The notes under the pieces: generated by a model | What the model was told of the DNA's origin: nothing | Database searches by the model: none | What the model saw: the letters and a program-made list of their open reading frames with translations, nothing else | Part shown: positions 37,017-45,650 of the stretch, in pieces | Layout: the number at the start of each line of letters is the position of its first letter | Numbering within the stretch: the first letter of the stretch is position 1 | Source of the DNA: Plectonema radiosum NIES-515 | Lineage (GTDB): Bacteria; Cyanobacteriota; Cyanobacteriia; Cyanobacteriales; Nostocaceae | Length of the DNA: 46,572 nucleotides | NCBI RefSeq assembly: GCF_025753815.1 | Contig: NZ_JAOWRF010000002.1 | Span: 1 to 46,572 of the forward strand | Reading direction: 5' to 3' | Position numbers and translations under genes: made by a program

Positions 37017-38744
37017 CTACAAAGGCTGTTGTTGAAGTTTATCATATTCGACAATTCCATTATTCAACTTGATAATCCGATCTGATAAGTGATAATATTG
37101 ATCGTCATGGGTAACAACGATTACAAGTTTGCCTTTACTTTTTAAATCTGGTAGTATTTGTGTATAGAAAATATTCTTGAATATAGGATCTTGATCGGAA
37201 GCCCATTCATCAAATACGTAGATAGCTCGGTCTTCTAAATATGCAGTTAGTAGAGCTAGACGTTTCCGTTGACCTTGAGATAACGCTGTGGTTGAAAGTA
37301 CACCATTTTTAACTTGAACCTTGTTGTTAAGTTGAAGTTTTACCAGATAATCGGAAATTTGCTCGTCAGAAATAGTTTTGCCTAAATTTAACAAGTTTTC
37401 AAAGAGATAAAAATCGAAGAACACAACTGAAAAATGCTGTCGATACCACTCGCGTTCTTCAGCAGTGATTAGTTTCCCGTTGATAATAATCTTTCCCGTA
37501 TCCGGAATATACAGACCAATTAGCAGCTTAATAAAAGTAGATTTTCCACTACCGTTACCTCCAATTAAAAAAACAATTTCCCCAGCAGAAAACGTGAAAT
37601 TAATAGGTCCTACGGTAAAGAGATATTTATCTTCACTCTGATATTTATAAGTGACATCTAAAAGCTCTAGACGCTGACAAAAGAGTTCTGAATCTGAGAA
37701 ACTCAATAAATTCTCTTCTCCACTTTCTGGAGATGGAGTTAATAATTTCAAATTCTCTTCTCCACTTTCTGGAGATGGAGTTAATAATTTCAAATTGTCT
37801 TCAAAACCAATCTCTTTAGCTGGAGTTGTTAATTTCAAATCTAGTGATTTAATTTTATCGAGAGCAACAAAAGCCTTACTGAACGCTGACAGGGAATTAA
37901 TAATAGCGTCTAAAGGCACAATTAGGTAAGTAATTGTCAGTACGTAGCCAGATAAAACCTGAGTCTGAGTATTCTTCAGAGCGGGTAGTATGAAAATAAC
38001 GATACCAATCGCTACAAAAAACATGATTTGTGCCCAGCTAGAAGCCAGTGCAAAGATACTCATACCAACTACATTTTCATGTTTGTAAGATTCTGCATTT
38101 GCTTGAAGATCTTTGAAAAATGTTTCGCGCTTTTTGTAGTGAAGCATCAGCTCTTTTGTTCCGTCGGTAATCCCGCGAAAATTCTTAAATAGTTTATCTT
38201 GCTGCTCCCGAGCCAAGGTCATGTTTGAGCTTGCCTTATTACCTGTTAGCTGATGACTAGTTATTCCTATTACTAGAAAAAAAAGTATAATCAGAAACAC
38301 TGTTGGAGAAAGCCAACATAAGTAAAGCAAACAACTTATTACTATAACACTGTTGACACAAACTCTAGGCAGAATGAGAGCTGTGTTAGAGATTGATTGA
38401 ACATCATCAGTCAGTGTAGCCATAATACGATTATTGCCAAGTTTCTCTAATTGATATAATGGAGAGGCAAGAAGTCTTTGACTTATAAGCATTCGGAGAT
38501 TTAAAATTGCCTCTTGAGAAATATAAATTAATATACTTTGAGAAAGAAAGTTACTAATAAAACGCAAAAAACAGAGACCAAAAAATGTCCAAATAACTGA
38601 TGCATTTAGCGTAGAATAATTAAGTCCAGTTTGATTAATAAAAGCGATTAGACTTGTAGTAGTTACTCCGCTTACTAAGCTAACAATACCTGCAAGGATA
38701 AGAATTTTCCAGGAGGAACTTAGAAGAAGACGAATCAGATCCAT
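37017..38744 (-). CDS. Cyclic-peptide/siderophore exporter ABC transporter (PvdE/SyrD family)
   Basis: A 575-residue fused transporter. Residues 1-310 hold about six membrane helices (ILILAGIVSLVSGVTT..., VIVISCLLYLCWL..., IMFFVAIGIVIFILPAL...). The ATPase follows: Walker A GGNGSGKST near 400, signature LSQGQRKRLALL, Walker B AIYVFDEWASDQDP, and VVTHDD as the H-loop. The DEWAxDQDP form is typical of PvdE/SyrD-like exporters of non-ribosomal peptides. It is first in the minus-strand gene string and most likely moves the finished lipopeptide, or a precursor, across the inner membrane. A 14-residue unit (NLKLLTPSPESGEE) is repeated in tandem in the linker between membrane and ATPase parts. The start is 22 bp from the upstream SbnB-like relic, so its own promoter is not evident. 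Confidence 0.92.
   Translation of the reverse strand: MDLIRLLLSSSWKILILAGIVSLVSGVTTTSLIAFINQTGLNYSTLNASVIWTFFGLCFLRFISNFLSQSILIYISQEAILNLRMLISQRLLASPLYQLEKLGNNRIMATLTDDVQSISNTALILPRVCVNSVIVISCLLYLCWLSPTVFLIILFFLVIGITSHQLTGNKASSNMTLAREQQDKLFKNFRGITDGTKELMLHYKKRETFFKDLQANAESYKHENVVGMSIFALASSWAQIMFFVAIGIVIFILPALKNTQTQVLSGYVLTITYLIVPLDAIINSLSAFSKAFVALDKIKSLDLKLTTPAKEIGFEDNLKLLTPSPESGEENLKLLTPSPESGEENLLSFSDSELFCQRLELLDVTYKYQSEDKYLFTVGPINFTFSAGEIVFLIGGNGSGKSTFIKLLIGLYIPDTGKIIINGKLITAEEREWYRQHFSVVFFDFYLFENLLNLGKTISDEQISDYLVKLQLNNKVQVKNGVLSTTALSQGQRKRLALLTAYLEDRAIYVFDEWASDQDPIFKNIFYTQILPDLKSKGKLVIVVTHDDQYYHLSDRIIKLNNGIVEYDKLQQQPL
37708..37791. repeat. 42-bp tandem duplication inside the exporter gene
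   Basis: Two exact 42-bp units (37708-37749 and 37750-37791), then a diverged partial third. The length is a multiple of three, so it adds 14 residues in frame. Confidence 0.9.
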
Positions 38745-38766
38745 ATATATCCATATAATTTAAATG

Positions 38767-39090
38767 TTATGTATATATAATACATGTATCTTGACACCCA
38801 GTGACTTCGTATTCTTGGTGCTGTAACCAAGAAACTGCGAAAAATTGTGCGATCGCAGTTCCGAAGTTTTGCTCCGACGCCAATTTGTAGGCTAGCTGAC
38901 CTAAAGCGAGGTCGAGTGTACCCACCAGCCCAAAAGGACTAAGTACAGCAATTTTACTATTGTCTTTCCAAGGGGGAGCAATGCCATTGAGTATATCACC
39001 AAGGGTACATCTGATAAATTTTCGGTTCCCCGTTTGTTGTTCAGTAAGATGAATAGATGTTTGAGCGCGGCAAACATGGTCTATAGACAT
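38767..39090 (-). pseudogene. C-terminal remnant of SbnB/ornithine-cyclodeaminase-like gene
   Basis: The 107 residues DHVCRAQTSIHLTEQQTGNR, FIRCTLGDILNG, VLSPFGLVGTLDLALGQLAY and GTAIAQFF resemble the end of SbnB-type 2,3-diaminopropionate synthases or ornithine cyclodeaminases. Full-length relatives have about 330 residues. Here the NAD-binding N-terminal two thirds are missing. The apparent start codon lies within a GGAGATGTCTA element end at 39084-39094, so the gene was cut there. SbnB works with SbnA to make L-2,3-diaminopropionate, a common NRPS monomer. This remnant suggests that the cluster once extended upstream. I recognise the family from short motifs only. Confidence 0.55.
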
Positions 39091-39094
39091 CTCC
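39084..39094. repeat. TAGACATCTCC element end at the break of the SbnB-like gene
   Basis: Identical to the ends of the 3104-3193 element, and located exactly where similarity to the SbnB-like family starts. Confidence 0.55.
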
Positions 39095-39147
39095 GAAATA
39101 GTAATGTTCTGTGGTAAAAGAATATAATAAAGTTTTTTACACCAGAA

Positions 39148-39603
39148 TTATGAGTTACGTACTAGATCGCATCGAAGCGAATTTTCAAGAAACCCTACGA
39201 TTAATTGGTCTGGGATACCCTGATCTACAATAATTAATTCAAAACGCCGAACAATTACACTTTTGAATTACAAGCTTTATTATAATCAAAGAAAATTAGA
39301 ATTATCTTGGGTGGAGGTGAAAGACCTGAGGACAATTAAGAGCAAGAAAAATATTATTCAGGAAAAAAGAGCGATCGTACATTTAAAAGTCAGATAATTA
39401 TCTGACCAGATGGTAAAGATATCGTTAATGTTGTAACTGGTGAACCTGGACTGAAAAGTGATAGGACTTTCTTCCGAAAAAATCGCGCTCGCTTTGACCG
39501 AAAGCAAAAATTTCCGGTGGATTTAGCCCATCAAGGGGAAGATGCAATTACAAAGAAGGAAGAAGTTAGGACCGAAGTTGGAAGAAGTAAAAAGTATAAA
39601 TAC
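39148..39603 (+). pseudogene. IS5-type transposase relic
   Basis: The frame from 39148 begins MSYVLDRIEANFQETLRLIG and soon stops. Further on, a frame reads ERPEDN*EQEKYYSGKKSDR, then TFKSQIII*PDGKDIVNVVT and FFRKNRARFDRKQKFPVDLA. These are the DDE-transposase blocks of a common cyanobacterial IS5-like family. Stop codons, frame changes and a large missing centre show that it is dead. It lies just beyond the TAGACATCTCC end. Confidence 0.55.
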
Positions 39604-39659
39604 AAACTTACTTTGTGAGTGTAGAGATGAAGTAAAATAAATAATTATACTCAAGATGG

Positions 39660-40145
39660 CTTGCACTTCCAGTATAAAACGCGCCGGTTCGACGGACAGA
39701 AGCTTCTGAGGCAGGCAACGTCGCGTCCTTGTTACAATCCCACGTTTAAAAACGTGGGTACAACTTCGGTCTTTCTTCTTCCTTCTTACTTTTCGTGAAA
39801 CACTCTTTGACCGTAGGGACTTTGAGCATGAGTTCGTGTTAAACTTAAGTATTGCACCCGCTAGTCTTGCCCAAAAAGCGTATGGGATTTGCATAAAACT
39901 TTAGCTCGTAGTCAGCGATTTATCGCTTTGTTTTGTCTTCGAGAACCTTACTAAAGGTAGTCTGCCGGGGTTTGGAACGAGCCTCGTAGACGCTGATCTT
40001 GCTAGCTCTACCTCACGAAAGAGCGCTCCAAGCAGGAAGTATGAGGCAACTGGGGGAAAAGAAGCGTCAGAAATCTCAAAGCAATTTCGCTAAAAACAAG
40101 TTAGAGGATGTAGAAACCTCTAGCTCAGGCGAAGCCAGCTAGAGG
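39660..40145 (+). mobile_element. Probable IS200/IS605 (TnpB) 3'-end relic
   Basis: A hairpin CCCACGTTT-AA-AAACGTGGG (39739-39758) follows a stretch whose translation resembles TnpB tails (RAGSTDRSF). A second piece at about 40010-40138 reads QAGSMRQLGEKKRQKSQSNF and ends near TAGAGGTAGTTCAT, the kind of end seen in cyanobacterial TnpB elements. No intact tnpA or tnpB remains. An omega-RNA-like right end is possible. Recognition is from memory and weak. Confidence 0.35.
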
Positions 40146-40156
40146 TAGTTCATTAA

Positions 40157-40753
40157 CTAATCTAACTCTCGGCGTCCTTCCAAAGCTCTTGCCAGCGTCA
40201 CCTCATCAGCGTATTCCAATTCGCCACCCACAGGCAAACCAAAAGCAATCCGCGTCACTTTCGTAAATGGCTTGATTAGCTGACCAATATATAATGTCGT
40301 CGTTTCCCCTTCGACACTGGGACTGATTGCCAGAATAACTTCTTTGGGCTTATCTTTACTTACCCGTCGCACCAAAGCTTGCAGAGTTAACTGTTCTGGA
40401 CCAATTCCATCTATGGGAGAAATTACCCCACCCAAGACATGATACTTGCCTTTATACTCGCGGGTTTTTTCTAGTGCAATCACATCACGAGAATCAGCCA
40501 CTACACAGATAGTACTGTTGTCGCGGTTGGAGTTGCGGCAGATTTCACAAACAGGTTCAGAAGAAAGGTGAAAGCAGACAGAACACAAGCCTATCTGTTT
40601 TTTTGCCTCGATTAAAGCTTGTGCTAAATCTTCTACTTCTGATTCTGGACGCTTCAAGATGTGCAGCGCTAGACGTTGGGCAGTTTTGGGACCCACTCCT
40701 GGTAAGCGTTGCAGTTGTTCAATTAACCGTGCTAAAGGACGTGCGTAAACCGT
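40157..40753 (-). CDS. recR: Recombination protein RecR
   Basis: RecR joins RecO and RecF in loading RecA at gaps. Visible parts are the helix-hairpin-helix ([19 protein letters not shown]), the four-cysteine zinc site ([16 protein letters not shown]), the Toprim domain ([16 protein letters not shown]) and the C-terminal [16 protein letters not shown]. The family N-terminus ([14 protein letters not shown]) is fully encoded but has no ATG, GTG or TTG before it. The codon at 40753-40751 is ACG, 8 nt after GGAG, where relatives have ATG. A GTG at 40696 would remove part of the hairpin-helix region. Either ACG is used or the start has mutated. Length from ACG is about 198 residues, normal for the family. 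Confidence 0.85.
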   Translation of the reverse strand, partial: TVYARPLARLIEQLQRLPGVGPKTAQRLALHILKRPESEVEDLAQALIEAKKQIGLCSVCFHLSSEPVCEICRNSNRDNSTICVVADSRDVIALEKTREYKGKYHVLGGVISPIDGIGPEQLTLQALVRRVSKDKPKEVILAISPSVEGETTTLYIGQLIKPFTKVTRIAFGLPVGGELEYADEVTLARALEGRRELD

Positions 40754-40952
40754 TGTCTTATCTCCAGTATTTTCGTACTATAACTATAATGACATTTTTC
40801 GGGACTTTGGATTGCTCATTTGACTCAAATTCGACCATATTTGGTTAAGAGAAACCGCTGGAAAAATATATCTTTAGTTACAAAATGTGATGCGGCTTGG
40901 GTGATTCTAATGGTATAGCTAAAATTTATCTCTAAGAATGTAAGATAAATTC

Positions 40953-42575
40953 TTGAATAGCCCATCCAAAATGCTTTTTCAGTACAATCTCTACTTTTTC
41001 GTTCTTAGTCTAACTGCAATTATTTCAGCTATTGTTGCTTTTGATGCTTGGCAGCGTCGTCAAACTTCTGCTGTTAGCAAACCGTTTATTTTGATGATGC
41101 TAGCGATCGCACTTTATGCTTTGGTTGCGGCAATGGAAGCTGGTGCGATCGCTCTAGAGGATAAAATATTTTGGTCAAAGCTCGAATACGTCGCATCGAA
41201 TAGTGTAATTACACTCTTCTTGATATTCACAATGCACTTTACCAGCAAAAGGCAGTGGCTGACATCTCGGAATATAGCGTTGTTATGGGTTATTCCCGCC
41301 TTCAATGTGGCAATGGTTGCCACCAACGAATGGCATAATCTGATTTGGACTGGCTTTTTGCGCCATCCTCATCAAACTAATATTATGATTTACCAACATG
41401 GTATTGGCTTTTTTTGGGTGATGGGGTGTGTTTATGTTTACACATTTGCAGGCATATTGCTGCTTGCCAAAAGAGCTTTGCTCCCCTCTGTTCTGTATAG
41501 CCAGCAGTCTTCCATAGCATTAGTTGGTGGGTTGATACCACTGGTTGGGGGTAGCGCGTATATGCTATGTCTGACTCCCCCGGGTTTGAACATCACCCCG
41601 ATGAGCTTCATGCTCACCGGACTGATTTATGCTGTTAGCGTCTTTCGCTTCGGCATGTTTGACCTTGTTCCCGTAGTGCGGGACATTTTGATTGACAGAA
41701 TGAGTGATGGTGTGCTTGTCTTGGATGTGCAAAACCGCATTCTTGACATTAATCCTGCGGCACAAAATTTGATTGGGACGACAGCACATCTGATTGGACA
41801 ATCTGCCGATCAAGTTATGTCAAAATGGCAAGAAAAAATCATATCCTACCACGAATATGAAAGCGTTAACACAGAGATATTAATGGATTTGTCAACACTT
41901 CGTTATCTGGAGCTACAAATTACGCCATTACGCGATCGCCGCAGGCAATTAACAGGATATCTGCTTATTTTGCGTGACATTACTCAACGTTATCAGGTTG
42001 AGGTTGAACTTCGGCAGGCTAACGAACGTCTGCGTCTTCAAGTGGTGCAAATTGAGACTTTACAGGCTCAACTACGGGAACAAGCAATGCAGGACGACCT
42101 GACTGGCTTGTTCAATCGGCGTTATTTTGACCAGACATTCCCAAGAGAACTGGTATGTGCAACACAAGAGTCTTATCCAGTTGCGGTTATTTTAATGGAT
42201 ATTGATTACTTTAAGAAGATTAACGATACATTTGGGCATCAGGCAGGCGATCGCGTGTTACAACTATTTGCAGGACTGCTGCGCCAATACAGCCGCTCTA
42301 GCGACATTGTGTGTCGGTATGGGGGTGAAGAGTTTGTATTAGCTTTGCCCGGTATGACACTAAATAATGCCTTTCAATATGCTGAACAAATTCGGTTATC
42401 CTTTCAAGCTGCGCGAGTTAAATTTGCAGACAGGGAAATAAATACAACAGTTTCGGGTGGGATTTGCGTATTTCCTGATAATGGAAATACCAGCGACGAC
42501 ATGTTGGAACTTGCTGATAAAGCATTGTATGCCGCCAAAGCATATGGGCGTAATTGTATCAAATATGTCCGATAA
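40953..42575 (+). CDS. Membrane diguanylate cyclase (7TM sensor-PAS-GGDEF)
   Basis: A 540-residue inner-membrane signalling enzyme that makes cyclic di-GMP. Residues 1-230 hold about seven hydrophobic helices of the histidine-kinase 7TM type. Residues 245-355 form a PAS domain (ILIDRMSDGVLVLDVQNRIL... GYLLILRDITQRYQ). A coiled-coil linker follows to about 385. The GGDEF domain ends the protein: DDLTGLFNRRYFD, MDIDYFKKINDTFGHQAGD and RYGGEEF. The RSSD five residues before GGEEF fits an inhibitory c-di-GMP site. The longest frame starts at TTG; an ATG at 40971 gives six residues less and is as likely. The gene stands alone between recR (divergent) and a convergent pentapeptide gene. The 200 bp upstream hold nothing else that I can identify. 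Confidence 0.9.
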   Translation: MNSPSKMLFQYNLYFFVLSLTAIISAIVAFDAWQRRQTSAVSKPFILMMLAIALYALVAAMEAGAIALEDKIFWSKLEYVASNSVITLFLIFTMHFTSKRQWLTSRNIALLWVIPAFNVAMVATNEWHNLIWTGFLRHPHQTNIMIYQHGIGFFWVMGCVYVYTFAGILLLAKRALLPSVLYSQQSSIALVGGLIPLVGGSAYMLCLTPPGLNITPMSFMLTGLIYAVSVFRFGMFDLVPVVRDILIDRMSDGVLVLDVQNRILDINPAAQNLIGTTAHLIGQSADQVMSKWQEKIISYHEYESVNTEILMDLSTLRYLELQITPLRDRRRQLTGYLLILRDITQRYQVEVELRQANERLRLQVVQIETLQAQLREQAMQDDLTGLFNRRYFDQTFPRELVCATQESYPVAVILMDIDYFKKINDTFGHQAGDRVLQLFAGLLRQYSRSSDIVCRYGGEEFVLALPGMTLNNAFQYAEQIRLSFQAARVKFADREINTTVSGGICVFPDNGNTSDDMLELADKALYAAKAYGRNCIKYVR

Positions 42576-42608
42576 TATCGGCGTTGATAAATAAAAGTAT
42601 GAAAATAT

Positions 42609-42635
42609 CACGCAGAGCCGCAGAGACGCAAAGAG
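42609..42635. repeat. CGCAGAG-type dispersed repeat
   Basis: CACGCAGAGCCGCAGAGACG continues into CAAAGAG. This is the reverse complement of the CTCTGCGT strings in the 19271-19410 element. It lies in the gap between two convergent genes. Confidence 0.5.
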
Positions 42636-42691
42636 AAAGATTGAATTTTGGTATTTTAATACTATAATATCCAATCCAACTAATCTTGTTT

Positions 42692-43483
42692 TTAATCAGG
42701 CATAATTGTTTGGTGAAGATTCGCGCCGATGAAGTTAGCTCCTCTAATTTTAGCACCTCTGAGGTTAGCGCCTTTGAGGTTAGCTCCTGCCAAGTTCGCA
42801 CCATTCAAGTTAGTCCATCTCAAGTTAGCTCCACCCATGTCAGCTTCACACAAGTTAGCCTTGCTCAGATATGCACCACCCAGGTGAGCATAACTCAAAT
42901 TAGCTTTGTACAAATCAGTTTTATAAAGATAAGCGCCAATTACTTCCGCTTCATACAGATTTGCTTGGCTTAAGTCAGCTTCATTCAAGTTAGCTTCCAT
43001 CAGGTTAGAAAAACTCAAGTTAGCTCGGTGAAGCTTTGCACAAGCCAAATCAGCACCTCTCAAATTAGCTTTGCTCAAGTCAGCCCCAATTAAATTAGCA
43101 TCAGCGATCGCAGCGTCTTTCAGATTTGCCTCACTCAAAGACGCTCCAATCAGATTCGCATAACTCAAATCTGCTTGTGTCAATGTAGCACCGCTCAAGT
43201 TCGTAACACTCAAGTTAGCTTCACTCAAATTAGCTTCAATCAAATTAGCTTTATAAAGGTTAGCACCGCTCAAGTTAGCACCACTGAGGTTTGCTCGCAC
43301 AAGTAAAGCATTACTCAAATCCACCCTGCTCAAGTTTACCCCTTGGAGGTTTGCGCCTCTGAGATTATACCCAAGCAAATTCGCAGCGCTGAGGTCTGGT
43401 TCAACCTGGGGATTTTTCTTTCTCCACTCAGTCCATGTGACTGCACCTGCTGTGAGTAAAGCTAGATGCTCTCGATTTGCCAT
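42692..43483 (-). CDS. Pentapeptide-repeat protein
   Basis: A 263-residue protein made almost wholly of A(N/D)Lxx pentapeptide repeats from about residue 33 to the end (ANLSGANLSGANLYKANL and so on), which fold as a right-handed square beta-helix. The N-terminal 30 residues (MANREHLALLTAGAVTWTEW) form a short cap seen in many cyanobacterial members. There is no signal peptide. It begins 9 bp after the ccmP stop on the same strand, so the two are probably co-transcribed. The function is unknown; the pairing with a carboxysome gene is the only hint. Confidence 0.9.
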   Translation of the reverse strand: MANREHLALLTAGAVTWTEWRKKNPQVEPDLSAANLLGYNLRGANLQGVNLSRVDLSNALLVRANLSGANLSGANLYKANLIEANLSEANLSVTNLSGATLTQADLSYANLIGASLSEANLKDAAIADANLIGADLSKANLRGADLACAKLHRANLSFSNLMEANLNEADLSQANLYEAEVIGAYLYKTDLYKANLSYAHLGGAYLSKANLCEADMGGANLRWTNLNGANLAGANLKGANLRGAKIRGANFIGANLHQTIMPD

Positions 43484-43492
43484 GATATTTCG

Positions 43493-44134
43493 TTACTCCT
43501 GACGCCCACCCTGAAGATTTGCTCGACCAGGGACACTTTCAATCGCTGCTAACGCTCCTTGAGCACCTGCGAGAATATCCCGTTCATGTCCACCTAAATA
43601 AAGCCGTCCAAAGCTGCCTACAGCTTGCACCTCAAGAATATTAATCGATGCCGCTTTCTCAGCTTCATTCGCGGCAAGTGCAGCATAAGCAGCAGGTTCA
43701 ACTTCTAAAACATACAGCGTTTGTCCCGCAAGTAGTAACTGTCCGCGTCGCGTGCGATTGATAAGTTGTGTTTGATAAGCATCAATATTGCGGATAATCT
43801 GAGTAGAAACCACACGCGGTTTCAGACAATCTTCTTTTTTAACTCCTAACATCGCTAAAATCGCTTGACCAGCAGCTCGCGTTTCTCCTTGAGAGGCAGA
43901 ATGAACTTCTAATAAGCCGTAGAGTCGTTCGACTACTTGGACTCCCGGACGGACAGAAGCCGATTTGAGGGCTACATCGGTAATTTTATTAATTTCGATA
44001 CCAGGGGAGATTTCAATCCACAACGATGTATCTCCTGGTAATGGCAAGAAACCTTGGGCTACTGTTCCTATATATGCTGCGTGTTGAGGTTGCAGGCTGT
44101 CGAGAAAGACGAAACTGCGTAGTTCTATTCCCAA
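43493..44134 (-). CDS. ccmP: Carboxysome shell protein CcmP (tandem BMC domain)
   Basis: A 213-residue protein with two fused bacterial-microcompartment domains; trimers of such proteins form gated, double-stacked shell pores in beta-carboxysomes. [53 protein letters not shown] and [18 protein letters not shown] match what I know of CcmP, and the length is the same. The start is TTG at 44134, with GGAGAG 7 nt upstream and the protein beginning GIELRS as in relatives. CcmP is usually encoded away from the main ccm operon, as here. It is followed by a pentapeptide-repeat gene in the same direction. Confidence 0.9.
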   Translation of the reverse strand: MGIELRSFVFLDSLQPQHAAYIGTVAQGFLPLPGDTSLWIEISPGIEINKITDVALKSASVRPGVQVVERLYGLLEVHSASQGETRAAGQAILAMLGVKKEDCLKPRVVSTQIIRNIDAYQTQLINRTRRGQLLLAGQTLYVLEVEPAAYAALAANEAEKAASINILEVQAVGSFGRLYLGGHERDILAGAQGALAAIESVPGRANLQGGRQE

Positions 44135-44284
44135 AGTTTAGCTCTCCAGTCATATGGCGATGTACGTGCGTCACTTTAAACTACCATAAGGCTAGGTGGA
44201 TGCATCGCTCAAATAGTTTACTTTCAGGAAGGGCGATCGCTCTCATAAAATTAAAGCCGCAAAATTACCACTTGGACGATCTAA

Positions 44285-44379
44285 TAGACAAACGTCGTCA
44301 AAATTAAATATGCGTTATCCAAACCTTAACAGACGTAGCATTGCTACGTCTCTACATTCATTTTCAAATAGGTTGTCTA
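44285..44379. mobile_element. 95-bp MITE-like element with a hairpin repeat inside
   Basis: Ends TAGACAA (44285-44291) and TTGTCTA (44373-44379) enclose a string starting AATTAAATATGCG that is shared with the 3104-3193 element. It also encloses the hairpin AGACGTAGCA-T-TGCTACGTCT (44331-44351). It lies in the gene-free gap 44135-44600, where nothing else is recognised. Confidence 0.5.
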
Positions 44380-44581
44380 ATATGTTTGATTACTGATCAC
44401 GGATGACAAAAGCACACATGCGAAGATAAATAAAGGCAATAAGAGCGTGGTTTACTTATGTGGTTAGGGTTTGTACTAGCATTGGTTGGGTTTCCTCATT
44501 TACATCCGCATTTCTGCACCTACTAAGTAGGTCGGCGAGAATAAACCGAACTATGTAAAGAAAAATAAAGTTTGAAAATTG

Positions 44582-44600
44582 GTTTGTAGTAAGCGCTTAC
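44582..44600. repeat. GTTTGTAGTAAGCG repeat at the edge of an AAA pseudogene
   Basis: GTTTGTAGTAAGCGCTTAC matches the arm of the 3001-3057 hairpin. The truncated AAA-like gene begins directly after it, so the repeat marks the break point. Confidence 0.5.
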
Positions 44601-45357
44601 CAGTATTGCCGAAATATTAGAGTTAGAGCAACCTGTAGAAGAACACTGGCGCAAAAGTTTGGGTAATTGTAAGATAAAATGCCGAACCTACTTTGAAAAG
44701 TATCTCTTACCAGGAGATAGTGCCGTTGCGATCGCTTTAGATGAGGTAGACAGACTGTTCCCACATGGGGAAATCGCTGGAGAGTTTTTAGGAATGCTAC
44801 GAACTTGGCACGAAGACGCAAAAACTAAACCTCTTTGGCGCCAATTGCGGTTATTGATGTTGCACACACAAGTTTATACTCAGCTAAATATCAATCAGTC
44901 ACCCTTTAATGCCGGGACAGAAATTAAATTAACAGATTTTACTCGCGAACAAGTGGAATCTCTGTCACGTCAGTATAAATTAAACTTGCAAAATACTCAA
45001 ATAGAACAACTAATGGCAATGGTAGGAGGACATCCGTATCTGGCAACAAAAGCCATACAGGTAGTATCGCGACAAGAAATGACTTTAGAAAGCTTGTTGC
45101 AATCAGCACCCACAGTTTCGGGAATTTATCGTAACCATTTAGAAAGACACTGGCATTATTTACAGAAAAATCTTCCACTCTTCACAGCATTTAAAACAAT
45201 AGTTTTAGCAGATAGTCCGGTTGAATTAAATTAAAATTAAAATTTAGACGATGCAGTTAAATTATATGATTTTGGGTTGGTAGAACTGCAAAGTAATAGT
45301 GCAGTGTCACGTTATAAAATCTATCGTTTATATTTCCGAGAACGGTTAGGAAGTTAG
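44601..45357 (+). pseudogene. 5'-truncated AAA-like ATPase with internal stops
   Basis: From about 44608 one frame reads AEILELEQPVEEHWRKSLGN, then YLLPGDSAVAIALDEVDRLF (Walker B region) and GGHPYLATKAIQ. This is the AAA-like domain (AAA_35 type) found with WD40 or TIR partners in cyanobacteria. The P-loop part is missing. At 45232-45240 two in-frame stops arise from a repeated AATTAA unit. The same frame then continues (LDDAVKLYDFGLVELQSNSA... YFRERLGS) to 45357, as in complete relatives. It is dead or makes a fragment. A related gene lies 294 bp downstream. Confidence 0.7.
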
Positions 45358-45420
45358 GAATTAAGGGTGTATTCCCTGAATGGAAGAAATACCCTTCTTA
45401 AGGGTACTGCTACACGAACA

Positions 45421-45461
45421 AAGCCTGGGTCGGCAAACTTCGTCTGTGTAGCCCCAGGCTT
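45421..45461. repeat. Inverted repeat AAGCCTGGG / CCCAGGCTT
   Basis: Perfect 9-bp arms (45421-45429, 45453-45461) with a 23-nt loop, in the gap between the two AAA-like genes. It could be an old element end or a terminator. No U-tract is seen. Confidence 0.4.
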
Positions 45462-45587
45462 ATAGCCTGAGGGCAATTTTGCAAAACAGGACGCTCCCGA
45501 AATTACAAAGTGCATAAGCATATTTAATGTATATAAGATTATGACCCAATAGGCTTGGTGTTAAAAAATTGGTGGTAAAAATTGTAT

Positions 45588-45616
45588 GTAGAGACGTAGC
45601 ATTGCTACGTCTCTAC
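45588..45616. repeat. Dispersed hairpin repeat (GTAGAGACGTAGCA arms)
   Basis: Perfect 14-bp arms around a single T, the cleanest copy of this family in the window. It sits 35 bp upstream of the next gene. Confidence 0.7.
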
Positions 45617-45650
45617 GAGAATTTGGGGCTGAAATGAACGGTATTGAATT

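Noticed and set aside
36535-39090. Cluster as a hydroxy-aspartate siderophore pathway
   Set aside because: The exporter type and acidic pockets would fit, but no intact hydroxylase, TonB receptor or iron-uptake gene is in the window.
39523-39894. Minus-strand frame of 123 codons
   Set aside because: No family motif; it runs antisense to transposase and TnpB relics.
42686-42973. Plus-strand reading frame opposite the pentapeptide gene
   Set aside because: It is an antisense shadow; the minus strand has clear ANL-type repeats across the whole stretch.
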